Assembly: GCA_047627915.1 (NCBI GenBank)
Contig: JBLHTZ010000021.1
Span: forward strand, 1 to 38,418
Direction of reading: 5' to 3'
Length of the DNA: 38,418 bases
Source: NORP294 sp047627915
Lineage (GTDB): Bacteria; Bacteroidota; Bacteroidia; Flavobacteriales_E; Vicingaceae
Shown here one piece after another: positions 34,452 through 38,418 of the stretch. Numbering within the stretch: the stretch's first letter is position 1; each line of letters opens with the position of its first letter. The notes beneath the pieces were generated by a model. The model made no database searches. It worked only from the letters and a program-made list of their open reading frames with translations, and was not told where the DNA came from. Position numbers and translations under genes: made by a program.

Positions 34452-36893
34452 TTAGTTTTTACCTTCCGCAAAAATATCATCGACCAACGCCACCACATCT
34501 TGTAAATGGTACTTATCCATTCCTGCAGCATAACTGTTTTCTTTTGCTTTCGCTAAACTTTGAATTGCCTTTAACTCTGCCCTAGTTGCCGCCTGAATGT
34601 CCGATCGCAAAACTGTTTTCTCATTCATCAATTCCCCTAAACGTATCACATGCGCTCGCTGGATGTTCCTTCGATAAGCATCTGTTTTTAGTCCCGATTG
34701 AGCTTCACTCCAAAGTCCTTTTCGTAAATCGCTTAACATGTTCGATAAAGAGTAAGCTGAATTTCCATTCAAGGCTTCATTGTCAATCATGCGCTCTAGT
34801 CTACTTTTGCTCAGCACATTTCTCAACTGTCGGGATTGCAATTTTTGAATTTGCTCCACAGTCCCACTTGGGCTTATGTTTTTCACAATGTCCGATTGAA
34901 TTAACCAATCTGGAGAAACAAAAACGTTATCATTCAGCCAATTTAATGCCTTCTCCTGCTCTGCTTTCGCCAAATGAGTATATACCTCTCCTTCTTGATT
35001 GGTGGTCAGTAATTCCTCGTAAACACCGCCTATGTTGGTTACCACGTGCCCGCTATAACGCGACCAAACCCCAAATAATTCGCCGTACAATTCATTCAAA
35101 TCTTCATAGCCTTCATCTGGTGTGGCCGTCCATTGGTTTAGGTTTTTCGCCACAATTTTCAAATTGCTTAATCCGTAGGTACTTGCCTTTATTGGGTCAT
35201 CACCTACACTTTCAGTTTGCGAACTTGGGTCGTAACTATTGCGCCCACCAAAAAGGTAAACTGGGTCTCCAGCCTTTTCATTGATCCATTTGTTCAAGGT
35301 TAGTTTTTCTGCTGCAGCAGAATTTGCTGATGGAATGTACCGATACCCCCAATTAATGGCGTAACTATCGTAAGGTCCTAACATTCTTACCCAGCGTACA
35401 TCACCGTCACCTGGTTGTGCCACGTAATTGTAGCGCGTATAATCCATTAACGTAGAAGCCAATCCCCATTTCTTGGTAAAACTTGGCGAACGCAATGAAT
35501 CGGTTGGGTAGGCATAACTTGCCTTCATGTTGTGCGGTAAACCCAAGGCATGCCCAATTTCATGAGAAATTACCATGCGCATCATTTCACCAATTTCTGC
35601 TTCGGGTGTGTTCAACGTTCTGGCTTTGGGGTTTGCTGCTCCAGTTTCCAATAAATAACGGTTTCTGTAAGATCGTAAATGGTTGTGGTACCAAACAATG
35701 TCACTTTCTATAATTTCTCCCGAACGTGGATCGCTCACACTTGGACCCATAGCATTTCTTGTAGTAGTTGCCACATAGCGAACAGTTGAATAACGTGCAT
35801 CTTCCGGACTCCAATCCGGGTCTTCTTCATTGGTGGGAGCATCTTTGGCTAAAATAGCATTCTTAAAACCAGCCGCCTCAAAAGCCATTTGCCAGTCTTC
35901 AATTCCTTGTCTAAAATAGGGTCTCCACTTTTCTGGAGTAGCAGGATCTAAGTAATATACAATTGGTTTTACTGGTTCCACCAACTCTCCTCGAGCATAC
36001 GCTTCAGGGTCTTTGGGCTCTAGTCTCCATCGATTGATGTAGGTCTTTTTATCAGATTTTAAAGCTTCCGAACCATAGTCTATTTGGCTCGTGGTGAACC
36101 AGCCTACTCGCTTGTCGAACAACCTCGGTTGCATTGGCTTTTCTGGCAACAAATACATCGATTGACTCATTTGCATGGAAATGGTGCCCGAACGGAAAAC
36201 GCTTGGCGGTTCCGAAGCCGAATACGTCATGTCGTGACGAATTTCTATGTTTTCAGGGTAACTCTGCATGCGATTAATAAAACTCCGAGTTTTGTCCAAC
36301 CCTTTTACTTTGTGCTTTTTTCTTAACGAGCTATTTAATCCGCTAAGAGCAGGAATATCTTGTAAAAACAATTCGTTCACTTCAATTACGGCAGCGGTAG
36401 AATCTTTATTGAATGCCTTAATTTTAAAGGCCGCCAATACTGGGGCGTAGTTATTATCTGACACCGACTGAAAAATAGGCAAGGAATCATTGGCTATGCT
36501 GTTGAAAGAAATTGATTTTAAGTGAATGCTGTTATTAACTCTTGTCCATCGAATGACCTGCTCATTTGTTTTTGAACCGGCATTTAAATAACCACCACCT
36601 AAACCGGCAGGTATTTTAGCAATTCTAGAAACCAATAACATGTCTTTTTCTAACGCAGTAAATGGAATTTCAAAATAATACAGCTCTTCCACTTGGTGCA
36701 CCTTAAAAATACCATCATCACTTTTTGACTTGGCGGTAATAACCTCCTTGTAGGGTTTTATTTCAGACTTTTTCTTAGATTTTACTACGGTAGTAGCGGT
36801 TTTGTCTTTCTTACTTTTCTTTTTTTGTGCTTGAGCTGAAACGGCTAAAAGCATAACCATGCTAAGGGTTAGTATTTTTTTGAACGGTATCAT
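34452..36893 (-). CDS. Secreted zinc metalloprotease of the DUF5117/DUF4953 (zincin) type
   Basis: This is an 813-residue protein. A signal peptide (MIPFKKILTLSMVMLLAVSAQA) is followed by a Lys-rich stretch. Residues about 45-120 fit the DUF5118-like segment and about 120-320 the DUF5117-like domain. The zinc site HEIGHALGLPH (444-454) is intact, with a downstream STLMDYTRYNY that fits a Met-turn. The C-terminal ~300 residues (YDSYAINWGYRY, then helical LSKSRLERMIDNE) are the usual extension of this family. No T9SS sorting domain is present, so it is probably periplasmic or outer-membrane associated. A TATCTTCG box at 36913-36920 lies just upstream. Substrate is unknown. Confidence 0.9.
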   Translation of the reverse strand: MIPFKKILTLSMVMLLAVSAQAQKKKSKKDKTATTVVKSKKKSEIKPYKEVITAKSKSDDGIFKVHQVEELYYFEIPFTALEKDMLLVSRIAKIPAGLGGGYLNAGSKTNEQVIRWTRVNNSIHLKSISFNSIANDSLPIFQSVSDNNYAPVLAAFKIKAFNKDSTAAVIEVNELFLQDIPALSGLNSSLRKKHKVKGLDKTRSFINRMQSYPENIEIRHDMTYSASEPPSVFRSGTISMQMSQSMYLLPEKPMQPRLFDKRVGWFTTSQIDYGSEALKSDKKTYINRWRLEPKDPEAYARGELVEPVKPIVYYLDPATPEKWRPYFRQGIEDWQMAFEAAGFKNAILAKDAPTNEEDPDWSPEDARYSTVRYVATTTRNAMGPSVSDPRSGEIIESDIVWYHNHLRSYRNRYLLETGAANPKARTLNTPEAEIGEMMRMVISHEIGHALGLPHNMKASYAYPTDSLRSPSFTKKWGLASTLMDYTRYNYVAQPGDGDVRWVRMLGPYDSYAINWGYRYIPSANSAAAEKLTLNKWINEKAGDPVYLFGGRNSYDPSSQTESVGDDPIKASTYGLSNLKIVAKNLNQWTATPDEGYEDLNELYGELFGVWSRYSGHVVTNIGGVYEELLTTNQEGEVYTHLAKAEQEKALNWLNDNVFVSPDWLIQSDIVKNISPSGTVEQIQKLQSRQLRNVLSKSRLERMIDNEALNGNSAYSLSNMLSDLRKGLWSEAQSGLKTDAYRRNIQRAHVIRLGELMNEKTVLRSDIQAATRAELKAIQSLAKAKENSYAAGMDKYHLQDVVALVDDIFAEGKN

Positions 36894-36912
36894 CGAGTGT
36901 ATTTTTGAATTT

Positions 36913-36920
36913 CGAAGATA
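36913..36920 (-). promoter_or_regulatory. Possible -7 box (TATCTTCG) of the metalloprotease gene
   Basis: The minus strand reads TATCTTCG, one mismatch from TAnnTTTG, 20 bases before the ATG at 36893. No clear -33 TTTG is seen. Confidence 0.35.
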
Positions 36921-37001
36921 CGGAAATGTATAAAGAATTGAATTGCTCAGAACGGTAAGATTAAGAAGCCATTCAGCTTAAGTGTCCTTTCTTGCCTTAC
37001 T

Positions 37002-37134
37002 CTTCGACTCTTTTCTTGTTAAACCCTTCGACGGCGCTCAGGACGACAAGAAAATTAACAGGCAATCTTCGCTCAGCATGACAAGGAAGTTTAAACTAAC
37101 TACCAAGTTTTGTCAGTCAGAGCGATAGTCGAAG
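37002..37134. repeat. CTTCGAC...CGCTCAG inverted-repeat element in the 487-bp gap
   Basis: The 36894-37380 gap has no gene. Within it, CTTCGACGGCGCTCAGGA (from 37026) and, inverted, TCAGAGCGATAGTCGAAG (ending at 37134) are similar arms. A partial copy CTTCGCTCAGCATGAC stands at 37067-37082 and CTTCGACTC at 37002-37010. A separate 9-bp inverted repeat TTTTCTTGT / ACAAGAAAA lies at 37011-37019 and 37046-37054. Elements built on CTTCGACTTCGCTCAGGATGAC-like words are familiar dispersed repeats of Bacteroidota genomes. No transposase is present. Confidence 0.6.
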
Positions 37135-37291
37135 CCCCACCCCTTAGACAATTTGACCCTAATAAAAAGGACACAATTACAACCAAAAAGTAAAATACAT
37201 GGTGAAATCTTAGTTAAAAAAGAGAAAATGACACGCAACTTTTATTGTTTAGTAAATTGAAAATATTTTTTTTATAAACATCATAGCGTAC

Positions 37292-37299
37292 TATATTTG
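37292..37299 (+). promoter_or_regulatory. Bacteroidota -7 box (TATATTTG) for the lipoprotein gene
   Basis: TATATTTG fully matches TAnnTTTG, giving a leader of about 75 bases before the ATG at 37381. It lies in a 14-base word identical to 30530-30543. Confidence 0.45.
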
Positions 37300-37380
37300 G
37301 TCTTTGTTGTGAAGATACTTATAAGGTAGAATGAAAAAAGCCATTTAAAGTTACACTATTTTGATATTACAATTGCTAAG

Positions 37381-38091
37381 ATGAAAAATACAACTATATT
37401 AATTTTGTTAATACTTTCTATAATTGGCTGTAAAAAAGAAACTAATGAAATCAACGAAGCAGTTGATAATGAAATAAACCAGGGTGTTGATAGTGTAAAC
37501 CAAATAGTTGATAGTCTTCCACCAAGTAAAGAAGTTGATAGTGTTTTATTTAGTGATATTATACCAGACACTAATTTAATTTCTATTGATTCGATTGTAA
37601 TTGTTTCAAATGGGCCGGATTGTGTTGACTCTAGAATTCCATATCCTTCACAAAACACAGTAACTTACGAGATAGACATTGACGACGATAATGTGGTTGA
37701 CTTTAACGTTTCAGTTCTTCATTCACCAACAACATGTGACTATCCTAAGTGTGGTGGTTGGGACGACTATTCATGCGTTTTTAAAATAGAAGGTAATAAT
37801 AGTGATGATTCAATTATTGTCTCGAAGGAAGGTTGGGGATATCACCATATCTTATTTAAAATGAATGATACAATACAGTTTAATACTAACAATGGAGTAG
37901 CTGTCTGGTCAACCTTAATAAATGGTTGCCCGCATACTGGTAGTGAAAACCTAAGAGACAGTTATTTAGGAGTAAAAAAGAATGGATCTATAGGATGGAT
38001 TCATTTAGATATAACAACTTATGGGGTCGCCATACTGGATTATGCTGTAAACCTAACTAAAGGGAATTCAATAATTATTAAAGAACAATAA
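37381..38091 (+). CDS. Hypothetical lipoprotein
   Basis: This 236-residue protein has a lipoprotein signal (MKNTTILILLILSIIGC, lipobox SIIGC, Cys17). A heptad-like, acidic linker follows (EINEAVDNEINQGVDSVNQI), then a globular domain from about residue 75. That domain has a DIDDDNVVDFNV metal-binding-like loop and five cysteines that could form disulfides (DCVDS, TCDYPKCGG, YSCVF, NGCPH). The ending HLDITTYGVAILDYAV is beta-rich. I do not recognise the family. It is probably attached to the outer membrane facing the periplasm or the surface. Confidence 0.75.
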   Translation: MKNTTILILLILSIIGCKKETNEINEAVDNEINQGVDSVNQIVDSLPPSKEVDSVLFSDIIPDTNLISIDSIVIVSNGPDCVDSRIPYPSQNTVTYEIDIDDDNVVDFNVSVLHSPTTCDYPKCGGWDDYSCVFKIEGNNSDDSIIVSKEGWGYHHILFKMNDTIQFNTNNGVAVWSTLINGCPHTGSENLRDSYLGVKKNGSIGWIHLDITTYGVAILDYAVNLTKGNSIIIKEQ

Positions 38092-38239
38092 TATTATTAA
38101 TGATAATGACTCCCAATAATGTATACAATTGATAAGGAGATTCTTAGTTTCCGATGTAATCGTCAGCATCAATTTTGAGTCGTAAACTGATATTTAAATA
38201 CGCAGTCTCCTACCATATTATACACTAAACGGCACAACA

Positions 38240-38418
38240 ATTAAAACTAACACCGTAATCAGAACTCTTATTTTATTTTCAGTCCTAGTGTTGTCCGCTA
38301 ATTTAGTGCACGGGCCAACTTTTAACTACGAGCACCTTACTAACAGTTGGGGTGAAGGAGAATTTTATACAGCTGGAACTGTAGTTGACGGAGAGGTACA
38401 TTACAAAAGAACAAATAT
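38240..38418 (+). CDS. Start of a secreted protein with no standard start codon, runs off the window
   Basis: From an ATT at 38240 the frame encodes a good signal peptide (IKTNTVIRTLILFSVLVLSA) and then TFNYEHLTNSWGEGEFYTAG and onward to the window edge, about 59 codons. The frame is open back to a TAA at 38195, but it has no ATG, GTG or TTG before the signal peptide. Either ATT is used as a rare start, or a start ATG has been lost by one base change, or the protein is not made. I do not recognise the product. Confidence 0.4.
   Translation, partial: MKTNTVIRTLILFSVLVLSANLVHGPTFNYEHLTNSWGEGEFYTAGTVVDGEVHYKRTN

Noticed and set aside
34586..35284. 232-codon open frame on the plus strand
   Set aside because: It lies wholly antisense to the zinc metalloprotease, whose HEIGH motif and full-length domain order make the minus strand the coding one.
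37002..37134. CRISPR array
   Set aside because: The repeated words differ in length, orientation and spacing, and there are no cas genes.

Overview
The window looks like chromosomal DNA from a free-living, low-GC member of the Bacteroidota, probably Flavobacteriales. The evidence is two sets of type IX secretion system (T9SS) partner genes, gliding-motility C-terminal sorting domains, a T9SS type A sorting domain, PorP/SprF proteins, a CarboxypepD_reg-type outer-membrane barrel, and TAnnTTTG-type -7 promoter boxes. I see no rRNA, tRNA, CRISPR array, prophage or insertion sequence. Family names come from motif recognition by eye, not from searches.

Left part (1-9.9 kb): the 5' part of a BadF/BadG-type sugar kinase runs off the left edge on the minus strand. 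Divergent to it is cassette A, a tightly overlapping three-gene operon: a 1521-residue type B T9SS surface protein, a PorP/SprF protein and a TPR/PD40/OmpA-like periplasmic protein. It ends at a strong bidirectional hairpin shared with a convergent fatty acid desaturase gene.

Middle (9.9-26.4 kb): a TMTC-like membrane protein with TPRs is coupled to a HEAT-like protein. Next come a secreted propeller protein with a type A sorting domain, a doubly disabled GNAT acetyltransferase pseudogene, and a LOG-type phosphoribohydrolase coupled to an outer-membrane barrel protein. Cassette B follows: OmpA-family and PorP/SprF genes on the minus strand, divergent from a 1465-residue PKD-repeat type B surface protein. 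Cassettes A and B have the same three kinds of component in different arrangements.

Right part (26.4-38.4 kb): a DUF4153-like membrane protein comes first. It is followed by a pair made of a class IV aminotransferase-like protein, in which the usual PLP lysine and glutamate appear replaced, and a sulfotransferase-like P-loop protein. Then comes an envelope-stress-like operon (DUF4252-like, PadR, PspC and a 54-residue membrane peptide) ending in a structured 3' region with a strong terminator. Beyond it lie a small membrane protein with two GldL-like FK...WPGA motifs, a large zincin metalloprotease on the minus strand, two palindromic intergenic repeat regions, a lipoprotein, and the start of a secreted protein with no standard start codon.

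The best candidates for something new are the aminotransferase-like/sulfotransferase-like pair, a strict every-third-residue leucine repeat at the C-terminus of the PspC protein, and the duplicated WPGA-motif membrane protein.
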